NCBI GenBank assembly: GCA_039621445.1
Contig: CP154955.1
Coordinates: 23,274,064-23,338,063 of the forward strand
Length of the DNA: 64,000 nucleotides
From: Euglena gracilis
Lineage: Eukaryota; Euglenida; Euglenophyceae; Euglenales
Reading direction: 5' to 3'
Positions 1 to 10,758 of the stretch are shown in pieces. Made by a program: the position numbers and the translations under genes. The first letter of the stretch is position 1, and every line of letters starts with the position of its first letter. The notes beneath the pieces are model-generated. The model ran no database searches. It worked only from the letters and a program-made list of their open reading frames with translations, and was not told the origin of the DNA.

Positions 1-306
1 CCGCCCCCCCCGCACCCCCCCCAAATAACAAAATCCCTTCTATGTTGGCAATAGACTTGGAGGGATAAGACCTTTTTTTGTGCAAATTTTGACTAATGTT
101 GAAAATCCAATGGGGAGAGGTGTTCTTTTGTCAAAAGTGGCCCAAAATGGACATTTTCCCCCAGTTTTTTTGCATATTCACCCCCGATTGGGGGGTTCTG
201 GAGCCATTCGGGTGGGTTTTGACTTGTGTTGAGGTGATTTATACAAAAGTTTTTTCCCAGGAGGGGGTGATTAAAAGTCGGCGGTTTTGACCCTTTAGTA
301 TATTAG
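1..306. other. No gene recognised
   Basis: The window opens with C-runs and then T-rich low-complexity sequence. One short open frame (96-290) has no splice context, no family resemblance and a low-complexity composition, so I do not call it a gene. Confidence 0.5.
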
Positions 307-470
307 AGTGGGTAGTCGGCCGACTAGTCGGCCGACTACCCAATTGGTCCGCCGACTAGTCGGGACCAATTAGTCGGCCGACTAGTCGGCCGACCAATTG
401 GGTAGTCGGCCGACTAGTCGGCCGACCAATTGGGTAGTCGGCCGACTAGTCGGCCGACTACCCACTACCC
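307..470. repeat. Palindromic tandem repeat (TCGGCCGACTAG units)
   Basis: About 160 bp made almost entirely of TCGGCCGA and CCAATTGG palindromes in alternating order, with the unit GTCGGCCGACTAGTCGGCC recurring. Each unit is close to its own reverse complement, so the tract can fold into many alternative hairpins. A short C-run follows. Confidence 0.85.
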
Positions 471-499
471 CCCCCCCAGTCTACCGTTTGGCACTCTTA

Positions 500-717
500 C
501 TGCCCCATGCCGCCAAAGCAGTCAAGCACAAACGGGGTGAGGCGCCAGCCTCGTCTCAAACAAGTTGCGTCATATTTGCGGTGTTTGTCTGCTTCTTGTT
601 TTTCCTTCCAAATCGGAAGTTGTGCGGCGCGGCTCAGAGGGTTGCTTGGGGTCAGTGACGGATGGTGACATCGATGGCGACCGGACCCTCACTGTCAAGG
701 CGAGGGATGAAGATATC
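500..717 (-). pseudogene. Fragment of the non-LTR retrotransposon endonuclease region
   Basis: Reading the minus strand from 717 gives DIFIPRLDSEGPVAIDVT, then after a one-base frame change near 655 gives KYDATCLRRGWRLTPFVLD and GGMGQ. This matches, residue for residue over about 70 amino acids, the C-terminal endonuclease segment of the retrotransposon at 13.3-15.6 kb (DIFIPRLDSDGPVAVDVT; KYDATCRRLGWRLMPFVMD). There is no RT domain beside it and the frame is broken, so it is a dead fragment of a related but diverged copy. It also shows how the frameshifted 3' end of the larger copy should read. Confidence 0.8.
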
Positions 718-954
718 ATTTCAAAAAACAACATGTGATTTTTTGCGGGGTCACAGAACTCCTCTATCCCACCCCAATGGCGGGTTTTATCCCTCTCCAT
801 CTGTGGCTGTTGCATTCCCATTCCAAAACAACCCCTGATTTTTATCATTTTTGATTCACCTCACCAATGTGCTGCTCGCTACCCTGACAAGTTTTAAGCA
901 GCCGCCAACGATGTTTACGATGCCAGGCTGTAACTCTACAGAATATTTTTCATT

Positions 955-1145
955 TATAACACGGAACAATGCAGATGTACCGTGTTTGTAACACGTGTAC
1001 ATTGTACGGAAAGCGTGTTTACTCCTTTTGGTAACACGTGTACACTGCAGGAAAGCGTGTTTACTTTTTTGGTAACACGTGTACATTGTACGGAAAGCGT
1101 GTTTACTCCTTTTGGTAACACGTGTACACCGCAGGAAAGCATGTA
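955..1145. repeat. Tandem repeat, about 42-bp unit
   Basis: About four copies of a unit containing GGTAACACGTGTACA, a CGG or CAGG, then AAAGCGTGTTTACT. Successive units alternate between two versions (TTGTACGG and CTGCAGG), giving a higher-order period near 84 bp. Each unit carries the palindrome ACACGTGT. Confidence 0.85.
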
Positions 1146-1612
1146 ACAGGAAAAGCGAGTCTCATCAGCTGGGAGGAAATACGTAGCTCAGTGCTCATTG
1201 CAGGGTGAGGAAAACTGAAACGAAGCAGTGGAGGACAGAAAATCCTGGAGTGAAAATGGGAGAACCCAACAACAGGTTGCACTGAATCTGTATTCTTGGT
1301 TTAGGGAGGGTTGATTGTAAGATTCCATGTCCTTGGCGTGAAATCAGGCTGATTCGTGGGCTATAAACAAACAGCGGGCCAGTACCCGGGCAATATTCCC
1401 ACCAGGAAAGAAATACGACTACAAACTCTTTCTGGGGGGGGTTCCGACACTCTGGAGTCCGGCATCCCAATGCGTTGGACAGGTAGAAGAGGCTCCTCCA
1501 CCCACTACATCCAGGCATGCAGCAGCCCAACAAAAGCAGAATGGGCAGCTGCTGGAGGACACACACAACAAACATTCACACCGACCTGATTCTTGCATGT
1601 CAGTGTATTGCA
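1146..1612. other. No gene recognised
   Basis: Mixed-composition sequence without a recognisable exon. Open frames on both strands (1195-1640) overlap each other and lack splice context or family resemblance. Confidence 0.4.
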
Positions 1613-1613
1613 T

Positions 1614-1703
1614 TAACGTGACCCCCCCCCTATTTGTCACCCCCCCCTAATAGTCGCCCCCCCCCTTGGGGGGGGGGGCGACAATTAGGGGGGGGGGGTC
1701 GCT
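1614..1703. mobile_element. C/G-run inverted-repeat element, family A (partial)
   Basis: Begins TAACGTGACC, a C-run and TATTTGTC, followed by a hairpin whose arms are CCCTAATAGTCGCCC and GGGCGACAATTAGGG. The left end and hairpin match the complete copy at 10759-10973. The right end is different (GGGGTCGCTGAG), so this copy is truncated or rearranged. Confidence 0.7.
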
Positions 1704-1740
1704 GAGCTCTTATCCCTTTATGGGTAAGAGCGAAGCTTAC

Positions 1741-1940
1741 CACCGGCGAAACCCCCCCCCCGCCTCCCCCCCCCCCCCCCCCCCCCCGGGTCGGGGCCAC
1801 CAGGAGAACCGACGGATTATCACCATGATCCCGGCCCGGTTCCCGGAATTTTTTTTTCAGTCGCGAGCGACTGGATTTCTAGTTTCCGAATCACCTGGGT
1901 TTGACCCCCAACTCCCCGCCAGGCCCGAGTTATTCACGCA
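1741..1940 (+). repeat. Dispersed repeat with C-run, related to 18561-18704
   Basis: A long C-run is followed by sequence containing GAGCGACTGGAT, CGAATCACCT and CCGCCAGGCC. The same order of motifs occurs at 18590-18660 (GAGCAACTGGAT, GAATCACCT, CCGCCAGGTCC) and again at 19205-19245. This is a diverged interspersed repeat with no coding sense. Confidence 0.6.
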
Positions 1941-2102
1941 CGAAGGGGTCCAAACTGGGTAGGATTTACCCGCCCCCTGGATAAGCCCCCCCCCCCTGGA
2001 CTCTGCCATTTCGGGCCCAAAAAATGTCAATTTTCAAAATATCTCCAAAATGAAGCCAAATCAAAGACGGAGACCTAAATTTGAAGCCTTGGAAACGCAC
2101 CA

Positions 2103-2470
2103 TCCACGACCATGGATGCCCATCATGACCCATGATGGCCATAATTTGACCCATGGATGGCCATCATGACCCATGATGCCCATCATGACCCATGATGGCC
2201 ATCATGACCCATAATGCCCATCATGACCCATGATGCCCATCATGACCCATGATGCCCATCATGACCCATGATGCCCATCATGACCCATGATGCCCATCAT
2301 GACCCATGATGCCCATCATCCATGATGCCCATCATGACCCGTGATGCCCATCATGACCCGTGATGCCCATCATGACCCGTGATGCCCATCATGACCCATG
2401 ATGGCCATCATGACCCATGATGGCCATCATGACCCATGATGCCCACCATGACCAATGATGGGCATTATGG
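2103..2470. repeat. 19-bp tandem satellite (CCCATCATGACCCATGATG)
   Basis: About 18 tandem copies of a 19-bp unit that is itself nearly palindromic (CATCATG ... CATGATG). Variants (CCCGTGATG, GGCCATCATG) are clustered, as expected from local amplification. Flanking sequence on the right belongs to a dispersed repeat (2471-2645). Confidence 0.95.
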
Positions 2471-2645
2471 GTCAAAAAAGTCGAAAAAAATCGAAAAAAA
2501 TTTTTTGGCCCAAAACGATGTTTTTTGGCCTCCCGGACCCGGAAAAACTGTTTTTGAGCCGAAAATGAGCGTTTTTCGACCCACCGGCCCCCCATTTCTG
2601 GCACAAAACCCATGGATTTCAGGCAAAAGAGCTCCATGGAGTGGG
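2471..2645 (-). repeat. Dispersed repeat, family F copy 1
   Basis: The minus strand reads CCATGGGTTTTG, GGGGGCCGGTGGGTCG, AAAAACGCTCATTTTCGGCT, CAAAAACAGTTTTTCCGGGT and AGGCCAAAAAACATCGTTT. The same order occurs twice in tandem on the plus strand at 31615-31915. The unit is about 150 bp and non-coding. Confidence 0.85.
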
Positions 2646-2728
2646 CCGGTATGTATGGAGGGGTCAATGAAGGGGTGGGTGCGCGCTTATTAAGAGCTCA
2701 GCACTATTCAAAACCTGGTTACTCGTGG

Positions 2729-2832
2729 ACCCATGGACATGTAGGGCAAATTGAGTAACCCCCCCCCCTAATTGTCACCCCCCCCCCTAATAGTCGCCAG
2801 GGGGGTCAAAACGCTCCCAGGGGGTGCCATAT
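2729..2832 (+). repeat. C/G-run repeat, copy of 10845-10955
   Basis: GACCCATGGACATGT, GAGTAACC, a C-run, TAATTGTCACC, TAATAGTCGC, GGGGGGTCAAAACGCTCCCA and GGGTGCCATATA occur in the same order as in 10845-10955, with only a few differences. This copy runs straight into the AT microsatellite that follows. Confidence 0.9.
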
Positions 2833-2932
2833 ATATACATATATATGTATATATATGTATATGTATGTATATATATGTATATATATGTATATATAGACAT
2901 ATATACATATATATACACATATATATATATAC

Positions 2933-2971
<39 letters not shown>

Positions 2972-2988
2972 CGGATATATATATATAT

Positions 2989-3026
<38 letters not shown>

Positions 3027-3090
3027 GGATATATATATACGGATATATATATATATGTATATATATATACATATATATGTATATTCACCA
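2825..3090. repeat. TA-rich microsatellite
   Basis: About 265 bp of (TA)n interspersed with TATG, TATAC and four TACGGATATA blocks. It translates in all frames into Tyr/Ile-rich open frames that are artefacts. Confidence 0.95.
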
Positions 3091-3123
3091 CCCCGCTGAC
3101 GGTGAAGCGGTACGACATCGGGG

Positions 3124-3205
3124 TGGACACACACACACACACACACACACACGCGCGCGCACACGCACACGCACACGCACACACACACGCACGCACGCAC
3201 GCACG

Positions 3206-3243
<38 letters not shown>
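3124..3243. repeat. (AC)n / (GCAC)n microsatellite
   Basis: About 120 bp of dinucleotide AC broken by GC and GCAC blocks. A similar but longer array precedes the second copy of the adjoining duplicated segment (5934-6109). Confidence 0.95.
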
Positions 3244-3247
<4 letters not shown>

Positions 3248-3556
3248 TGCATACCCGCATACCCACCCACTTGCAAACACAAGCACACACACACACACAC
3301 AAAGACACACACACACACAAACACACTCCATGGGGTTTTATAGTTTTGGACCCCCGGGTGGGGAGGGGGTAGGGTGAGTGGGTCCCCCCGGAGGGGTTGG
3401 TATATATTTTTTGGCAACATTATTGTGGGACTTTTGGGGGGGAGGACCACCAATGCCATACTCATAAGACTGACCAATTTGTCCTCATCACTCAAACTCA
3501 TCACCAGCCTTTGAAACGTCTTTATTTACTCTTTTGACAACTCTGGTCTGGGCACT
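3244..3556 (+). repeat. About 310-bp direct duplication, copy 1
   Basis: From TTGTGCATACCCGCATACCC to GTCTGGGCACTGG this segment is nearly identical to 6110-6422, including internal AC tracts, a GGACCCCCGGGTGG block and a TATATATTTTTTGGCAAC block. Both copies are preceded by AC/GCAC arrays and diverge abruptly after GGGCACTGG. Confidence 0.9.
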
Positions 3557-3586
3557 GGGCACTTGGGGAGGCCCAGGCGACCCACC

Positions 3587-3665
3587 CATTATCCTCCAAA
3601 AATGGCCACAAAAAACTGCGAAAAATGCATAAAATAGCGCTTTTTCAAAAATATCACCACCTCCA
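3587..3665 (-). repeat. Dispersed repeat, family E copy 1
   Basis: The minus strand reads GGTGATATTTTTGAAAAAGC, GCTATTTTATGCATTTTTCG, CAGTTTTTTGTGGCCATTTT and TGGAGG. The same core is found at 24060-24123 and 35185-35245 on the plus strand. Confidence 0.8.
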
Positions 3666-5480
3666 AAAAAAGGATTATTGAACAAAAAAGTTGAATCAAA
3701 ATTCAAACGTCCTTGTCAAAAAAGTAAATAGAAAAAAGTTAAAATACGTCGATTTTTTTTATGCTTCCTCAATCTATCAAGATTCAGAAATTTTTAAAGT
3801 TTAATTTTTGAGCCATCTGGGTCTGCTTCACTCCGGGCTTTCGGGCTCTGGTTGACGGCCAGCAACGCAGCCACCCCTCACGTCGCCAGTCCCCACACTG
3901 GTGACTTCATGTTTCGGAGCCGGAGAACTTCCGGCGTGGGAAGGCTTTGCCATTGCAGAGATTGTGTGTGCAGTAGGTGCGCCCCAGCCGGAAAGAGGGA
4001 TTTTTGTTTGAAAACCCAACTGGGTCCTCCAGACTCAAATCGGCAGGCCCGTCCCGATGAGCTGGGAAGGGTAAGCTTCTTGGGTTCCTTTTTTTCCAGC
4101 TCGTGACAGGTGCAAGCCAGGTCTCCGAATCAAGATCACTTTTTTTAAAGGCGGAGACAGAAAGTGTGAGAACATTTTTGGCATATTGTCATTTTTTTCC
4201 CTGGCTTTTTTTGCATAAATTTTTGGAAGTTTTGGGATTTGGTAAGTTTTTCTTTGCACCAAAAAGGTTTTTGGTGGTTTTGCCATCCCCCAGCACAAAT
4301 TTCACACCAGGGAAGCTCAACCAGGTGTTGGTTTAAAAAACGATCTTGAGTGGGACCGCTCGCTTGTCAAAGCCTGAGTTTCATCCCGATCTCCAGCTTT
4401 GCTGAATCTTTCCGCTGGTGCCAATTCTTGCAGCTGCTGCCAATCGCACACTCCAGTGTTACCCTCATTTACCAGTTACCCAGTTTACTCCTCATTTTGA
4501 CTGCGTTGTGTGGCTCCCTGCTTTGACCCATTCCAAAGGAACGGCGCAGTGGTCTGACAGAATTTTCTCAAGTGATGAAGAAAACAGAAGACACACCATT
4601 GTTTTTTAATGCGTAACAGCTGTTTCTAGAAATGAAAAGTGCCCAAAAATGACAATTTGCAGGTTTGGCGCGACGCCTCATGCTAGACCAAAACCCAAAC
4701 CGTGGTTTTTTATGTTTGGACCTTGGGGGAATGGGGGTTTCAGCCAGAGATTTTTTTTTAAGTTTGGTGGCCCGGGGCCGCTGGTCCTGGCCGAGTCCCC
4801 CCCCCCTCGGGGTTTGAGCACCCAGAACTGACCCCAACTTTACCCTGAAAACTGCCAATAAAAGGTCTTTTTTCATGTGGCGTTTATTGTTTTTTCCTTG
4901 GGGCTAACAGCAAGAATATCGTCCAGGTTAATAAAAACTACCTGTCCTTACTACGACCTTTTTCCTCCCGGTGTGAAGTCGTAATAAAGTTTCAGCAGCC
5001 CGGCAAAACCTGGGTCGGACAGAAGCCCAAATTTCGGCTGGGAGCCCCCCTCCCCCAGGGGTCGAGTGAAATAAAGTTGGGTCCAGCCCGGCCGGAGGCC
5101 GGGCCAGCCGGCCGATGGCCAGCCCAGCCAGCCGCAAGCTGGCCATATAACTGGGCTGCCCAGCTCACCTATCCCTGCATTTTTTCCCTTCATCCCAGCT
5201 TCCTCCATCAAGCCCCCCAGCCTTGACCTAGCTCCATCCGTCAAAATTGTCGAGAAGGCATGTGTTAGAAAATTTTGGTTTCCATCGACCCAGCCCAGCC
5301 CAGCGCTCCAGCCCCGGACCCCCCCTCCCCCCTATGCCCTCAGGGGGTCTTTGAAAAACCTCTAGCTGCAAAGCACCGAAAACAGCAAAGCTGGGCTGGG
5401 CAGAAGAAATTTTCGTTGCAATGCACCGAAAAGGGCAAAACAGGGCCAAACTTAGCCCTGCAGGTCTCCGCATTCTTTAG
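3666..5480. other. No gene confidently recognised
   Basis: Mixed, T-rich and GGC/CCAGCC-rich sequence. Open frames at 3852-4106, 4418-4609 and 4951-5244 lack supporting splice sites or family resemblance. A hydrophobic frame after CCAATTCTTGCAG (4431-4535) could be an exon but is too weak to call. Confidence 0.4.
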
Positions 5481-5675
5481 TTTGTGATTCCAATTTGTCC
5501 CTTCCGTTGGTTTTCCCTCGTTTCGGCCGATGATATGGCACATACGCATATTGCAGTTATCTGTTTGCCGTCCGACAAAGAAGCTGCTCTTCTGCTTTTG
5601 GGGTGCCTCCCGCTCAATCATAGAGGAGGAGATTTTATGGTGATGCACATGGAGAGTCTCCATCTGAGGCAGCAG
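5481..5675 (+). CDS. Candidate internal exon, unknown protein
   Basis: A 195-bp open block (65 codons, phase 0 at both ends) lies between a plausible acceptor (CCGCATTCTTTAG) and a donor-like CAG|GTGCTA. Its translation has ordinary protein composition, including ADDMAHTHIAVICLPSD and LLLLGCLPLNHRGGDF, with a hydrophobic central stretch. I do not recognise the family, and no neighbouring exon could be joined to it. The evidence is open frame, composition and splice motifs only. Confidence 0.35.
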
Positions 5676-5933
5676 GTGCTAGGTTTGCTGTAGGCCGCTC
5701 ACCAACGAGGGTAAAAAACCCAACTTACCCACCCATTCTCCCTCCAAACCAGGCAGGCCACAAAGGTGTTTCCCAAGTGAATTCTGCTCTGAGCTGCAGC
5801 CCATGAGTCCGCTCCTTCCCAACCCCTGACCTGACCCAATCTTCGCTGCTTGCCCCTGCCAACCGATGCCTGTTTCTTTTTTCCCCAAGTTTGTTATATT
5901 ATTTAAGCCCCCCCACACAAATTCACACACGCA

Positions 5934-6109
<176 letters not shown>

Positions 6110-6422
6110 TGTGCATACCCGCATACCCACCCACTTGCAAACACAAGCACACACACACACACTCACAAAGACACACACACACAAACACACTCCATGAGGT
6201 TTTTTAGTTTTGGACCCCCGGGTGGGGAGGTGGTAGGGTGAGTGGGTCCCCCCGGAGGGGTTGGTATATATTTTTTGGCAACATTATGGTGGGTCTTTTT
6301 GGGTGGGGAACCACCAACGCCAATACTCATAAGACTGACCAATTTGTCCTCATCACTCAAACTCATCACCAGCCTTTGAAACGTCTTTATTTACTCTTTT
6401 GACAACTCTGGTCTGGGCACTG
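6110..6422 (+). repeat. About 310-bp direct duplication, copy 2
   Basis: Second copy of the segment at 3244-3556, in the same orientation and about 2.87 kb away. Differences are single bases and small length changes in the AC and G runs. After GGGCACTGG the sequence is unrelated to copy 1. Confidence 0.9.
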
Positions 6423-7330
6423 GACCGCCTAGAAATCGAGACAAACGTGTCTAGCCGACCCAAAACAGGTCTCTATTACCTGCTTGTTGCAGTTACCCAA
6501 ATTGAACAACGCTTCCCTTAGGATTGGCAAATTCCCCTTCCACGGGTGGTACCCCCTGGTGGTGGGTGAAGCACTCCTGGGGTATCGAATTTTGGTCAGG
6601 TTTGGTGTCTGCTTTGTTTTTTTTTGTTGGAGGATTCTCTGTGGCTAATTATGCGTTTTAAAATGATTTGTGGGAGTTTCGGCCTGTGGTGCATATTTGA
6701 GGCACACTGCAGAAGCTAGTTGCTCACAACAGCCCGCATCCCTTTCCTGTTGCCCCACTGCTTTTTGCTCATCCTTTGGCTCAATTGTTGAGTAAGATTT
6801 ATTTGTCAACAAATGCGACGAGGGGTGACCCTACCTTGACCCAACGAGCTTTAGAGTTTCAGTTTGAACCCAGCCAGAAGTTTTTTCGCCACTATGGGGG
6901 GCACCCTGCCTTCTTGTAAAATGATTCTTTTGTGATTGTTTGAAAGTTTAGACACAGATTCAAATCATTTGTCCCCATGGTTGACTCACCATGGGATGGG
7001 GCAATGGTGACCGAGGAGGGGGGGGAGGTTAGCCATTTTAATAGAGTCAGGAACGCTGCCCGCGCCCGGTGGTCTGACAGAAATGTGTCGAAAAGCCAGG
7101 GTCCAATTGCTCATGATTGAAAAATTATTTAGGAATTATCATTTAGAGTAGGGGTCATCACCGGACCTAAGAGGTTCAGACACCTCAATGAAAAGGCTAA
7201 CTCCAAAGACTCAATAGCTAACTGGTGGGGGGGGGGATAGAGAACGGGCCAAGCGTGGTATGAAGATTGTGCCCCTTTGAATGACGTCAATGCACCTGTT
7301 CCCACCCACCAGAAGCCCTTTTGTTTCAAA
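6423..7330. other. No gene recognised
   Basis: About 0.9 kb of unique-looking sequence with stops in all frames. It shares the string GTGGTCTGACAGAA (near 7069) with 4551-4566. No exon pattern is evident. Confidence 0.4.
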
Positions 7331-7480
7331 ACGGCTTTTCGGCAAAACGGCGAAAAAACCGTTTAGCCGTCAGCAAAGCGGCAAAAAAGTCGTTTCGCCG
7401 TTTGCAAAACGGCAAAAAAGCCGTTTCGCCGTTTGCAAAACGGCAAAAAAGCCGTTTTGCCAGCCAAAAGTGAGAAAAAT
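7331..7480. repeat. Degenerate tandem repeat (CCGTTT/AAACGG)
   Basis: About 150 bp built from CGGCAAAAAA, GCCGTTTCGCCGTTTGCAAA and ACGG units. Because CCGTTT and AAACGG are reverse complements, the tract is rich in short inverted repeats. Confidence 0.8.
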
Positions 7481-9260
7481 GGCAGAAAAGCCGAAAAGCC
7501 GAAATGAAACACATATGGGTGGGAACATCCACATCTTCCTTGCAGCCCGATGTGGTGGTGATGGTGGTGGTGGTATGAGAGCACACCCTGGCGAGCAAAT
7601 AAAAACAATGGCGGGCAGTGGTGGGGTGTTGGGTGGATAGTTGGGTGTCAGGTGTACAGTCAGGCAGCTGGGCATTGGCTTCTACAACAGTGGGATTTGT
7701 TTCCAAGAATGTCGCTTGGTCATGCATTTCACAAATCCTCAGAAAGCAAGGCACTTCTCTTGCATTGGGACAAAAAAATTAACTTCCAAAAAACCTTGAT
7801 CTTCCAGGTCTTCACACTTGGCTGGCGAAAAATCCTTTCACAATAACTGTTGCGCCTCCCCTGGCCTGAGTTCGATGGGGGGTTATCGTGTCGGTCTCCA
7901 TCCCAAAAGTAATTATCCTTGAAAAAGGAGTTGCAAAAGGGAGGGACAAAATGGTGCACTACCTGGAAGCAAATGCCATTTGTGCAGTCACCGGAGCCAT
8001 GTGGTGAGGCTCCATTCTTCCTTCACACAATGGCGACACATGGCGGAAAGAACATCAAAAAAAAAACAGAGGCGACGTATGGGTGAGCGTCATGGCCCAC
8101 GTGCACAATCTGCATCATAACATCAACATTAAAAACTAACAACTGGTTGGTTGGTTCATCAAAATAAAAAGAAATAAATATGTTGCACATACACTCGGGC
8201 CACAAGAAATGCAACTGCCGGCAAAAATTGGCAAATCCAGATCCTCAAGTAGAATCGGCTCCCCCCTCCTCCGTCCCCTTTGGGTTTTCACGAACACTGG
8301 TGAAACGTCACAAAGACACCTGAACACATTAACATCCCTCTCCCTCCCTGCGGCATTACATCAAAATGCATCAAATTAAGAAATAAAAGTCATTGAAAAA
8401 CAAAGTTAATAATAAACCATAACAAACCAAAGTAAAAAGAAATAAATCAAAAAGAAAACAAAGCACATCAAAATACATCAAAATACATCATAAAAGCCAT
8501 TGGAAAATGAATTGAAATCACATATCAAAGTTTTGGAAATCAAACGAAATAAAGCAAAAAATGCATCAGAATAAAAATCTACCAAATTTAGATGTCACAG
8601 TGAGCCCCATATCAGTCCCCTCCCGCACCAGCTACCCCATTGGCCCCATCCTCCCCCATGTGCATCACCCCCGCCCCCCTAGCCCAGCCCCCCCCCCCAG
8701 GATGTATGGGAAGCTTTGAGGGGGGGGGGGGCGGAAAAATTCGGTTTTATGGACGGACAAAAGGCAAAATAAACCAAAATTGTTGGAAGACCCTGTTTTC
8801 CTTTTGAAAATAAAATACAAAACACCCGACTTTTCAAAAAAATTTGAACATTTTTCAAATGGAAGCACCAAAAACAACCAAAAATGTACAATATGCTCAA
8901 AAGTGAGGAAAATGGGTGGCCGGGTAAGGTGCCTGGGTTTGGGGGTAAGGACCGAGAGGGGGTCGATTAGGGATGCATATGAAGCCCTTCGGGAATGAGA
9001 TGGGTGGTGGGGGGGTCATGATCCCACGAGGGGTTGGGCCCCTTGGAGGAGCCCTCCATCCTTGGCAAGTTCCAGAAAAAAAACAGTGAAAAATTCTCTT
9101 CTGGTGCACAGCATCGGAAAATGAACAAAAAGTGGTGATTTCATTGTGTGTGTCTCTCTCTGTGTGTGCGTGCGTGTACATGTGTGCATGTGTGTTGTGT
9201 GGTGTGTGTGCGTGTGGGGGGCATTGGGAAAATGGGAGAAACCCTTTCTTTGCCCTCTCT
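7481..9260. other. No gene recognised; A-rich and GT-rich tracts
   Basis: Contains a short (GGT)n stretch near 7550, an A-rich tract at 8345-8585 with repeated ACATCAAAAT units, C/G-runs near 8675-8735 and a (GT)n microsatellite at 9145-9220. Open frames at 8136-8327 (minus) and 7326-7754 (minus) lack convincing splice context. Confidence 0.4.
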
Positions 9261-9380
9261 CTGCAGGTGAATCTGGCACCCTTCCAATCACTTCTGATTA
9301 TTTCCCTGCGTCCGGAATGGGCTTTTGCCAAGCATTTGCCCTTCTTTTTTTTTTTGCAATGACTTGGGCCACACCAGCCC

Positions 9381-9543
9381 ATGGAGGCGCCAGGCGGGCC
9401 AGCGGCGGGGGACGAGCGCTGGACGCGGAAGATACTGGCGCGGGCGGGCAGGCTGGGGGAGGTCGGGAATGACGAGGCGTCGCCCGGGCCGTCTGGCCGG
9501 ACCTTGAGCGTTAGGCTGACTGGCCACGCTCAGGGAGTCCCAC
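9381..9543 (+). CDS. Candidate first exon, unknown protein
   Basis: A GC-rich block starts at ATG 9381 and stays open for 54 codons to a good donor (CCCAC|GTGAGG). Third positions are mostly G or C, as in NFU1. The translation begins [14 protein letters not shown] and continues with [22 protein letters not shown] acceptor-like site stands three bases before the ATG, so this could also be an internal exon. The family is not recognised and no partner exon was found. The minus strand is also open here because of the GC content, so strand assignment is provisional. Confidence 0.35.
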
Positions 9544-9577
9544 GTGAGGGTCAAACCATTCAGAGGTATTATTTTTT

Positions 9578-9605
9578 TGAGTGAGTGTGTGCGTGCGTGT
9601 GTGTG

Positions 9606-9688
<83 letters not shown>

Positions 9689-10045
9689 ATGTGTGTGCAT
9701 GCGTGCGTGCGTATGCGCGTGTGTGTGTGTGTATGCGTCTGTGTGTGTGTGTGTGTGTGCGTGTGCGTGTGCGTGTGTGGGTGCGTGTCTGCGTGCGTAC
9801 GTGCGTGCGTGTGTGCGTGCGTGCATGCGTGCGTGCGCGCGTGCGTGCGTGCGTGCGTGTATGTGTATGTGTGTGCGTGCGTGCGTGCGTGCGCGTCTGT
9901 GTGCGTTCGTGCATGCGTTCGTGCGTGCGTGCGCGTGCGTGTGCGTGTGCGTGTGCGCGTGTGCATTAGTTCGCGTGCGTGCGTGCGTGCGTGCGTGCAT
10001 GGGTGTGTGTGCGTGCGTGTGTGTGCGAGTGCGCGCGCAGGAACT
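9578..10045. repeat. (GT)n / (GTGC)n microsatellite, about 470 bp
   Basis: A long GT array grading into GTGC and CGTG units with interspersed ATG and TTC variants. It gives cysteine/valine-rich open frames on the plus strand and histidine/threonine-rich ones on the minus strand, all artefacts. Confidence 0.97.
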
Positions 10046-10758
10046 CGAGGTCACTTTCACACTCCAGGGCAGAGACCACTGAGGGAGAGAACCCCTTGAT
10101 TAGATGCCCCTTCAAAAAACAAAAAGGCCGGGCATAACCCCAATCACCCAGGGGAGGGGACCGGGGGATTCACCAACTTCAGGGTGAATTCTGGGGTCCA
10201 AAATTCTTCCCGCCGCTTCGCGCCAAATTTAGAGAAAAACCCCCCTCCGGCGGGTGCTTACCCCAGAGGGAGAGCGTCCGGTGGACGCCGAACCCCTGGG
10301 GTCCAATCTTAAGAAGAAAAACCCAACGCCATTCAAGGAATTTCCGGCTGGGGGGTCCAGCCAAAGATTTTCAAAAGATTTTCGGCACTTAATTTCAGTG
10401 GCAGGGTTTTGCTCAACAACCTCCCCCCCCACAGGGGTTCCAGCTCAGAGGGTGAAACTTTTAGGTTGGGTGGAAAATGGCTGCTGATTGACCTCGTTCG
10501 GGGGCCAAACGAACATTGCCGCCGAGGGGACTGTCGGCAGTCGGGGTTGGGATCAGACCCCCGGGCATGGGAACTTGGGTGGGTGGGGGGCAGACCCCGA
10601 GGGGGAGGGGGGGGGGCCACGGTCACTTTCCACTTTCAAAAAAATCAAACAGTCAATGTTAAAAAACAGTCACCTGCTTTCTTTGAGGGGGAGGACACAA
10701 CGCAAATAAAGCGCAAAAAAAAAACACAAAAAAAGCAAAAAAAGGCACAAAAAAAACG
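10046..10758. other. No gene recogn­ised; G/C-run repeat sequence
   Basis: Contains dispersed-repeat motifs also seen elsewhere, such as GGGGTCCAAAATTCTTCCCG with CCGCTTCGCGCC (compare 33222-33260), and an A-rich tract ending at the family A element. Confidence 0.4.

Noticed and set aside
2103-2470. CRISPR-like array
   Set aside because: The 19-bp units are contiguous with no unique spacers, and the genome is eukaryotic; it is a satellite.
2768-3504. Tyr/Ile- and His/Thr-rich open frames
   Set aside because: Translations of TA and AC microsatellites.
9288-10099. Open frames of 140 to 208 codons, Cys/Val-rich (plus) and His/Thr-rich (minus)
   Set aside because: Produced by the GT/GTGC microsatellite.
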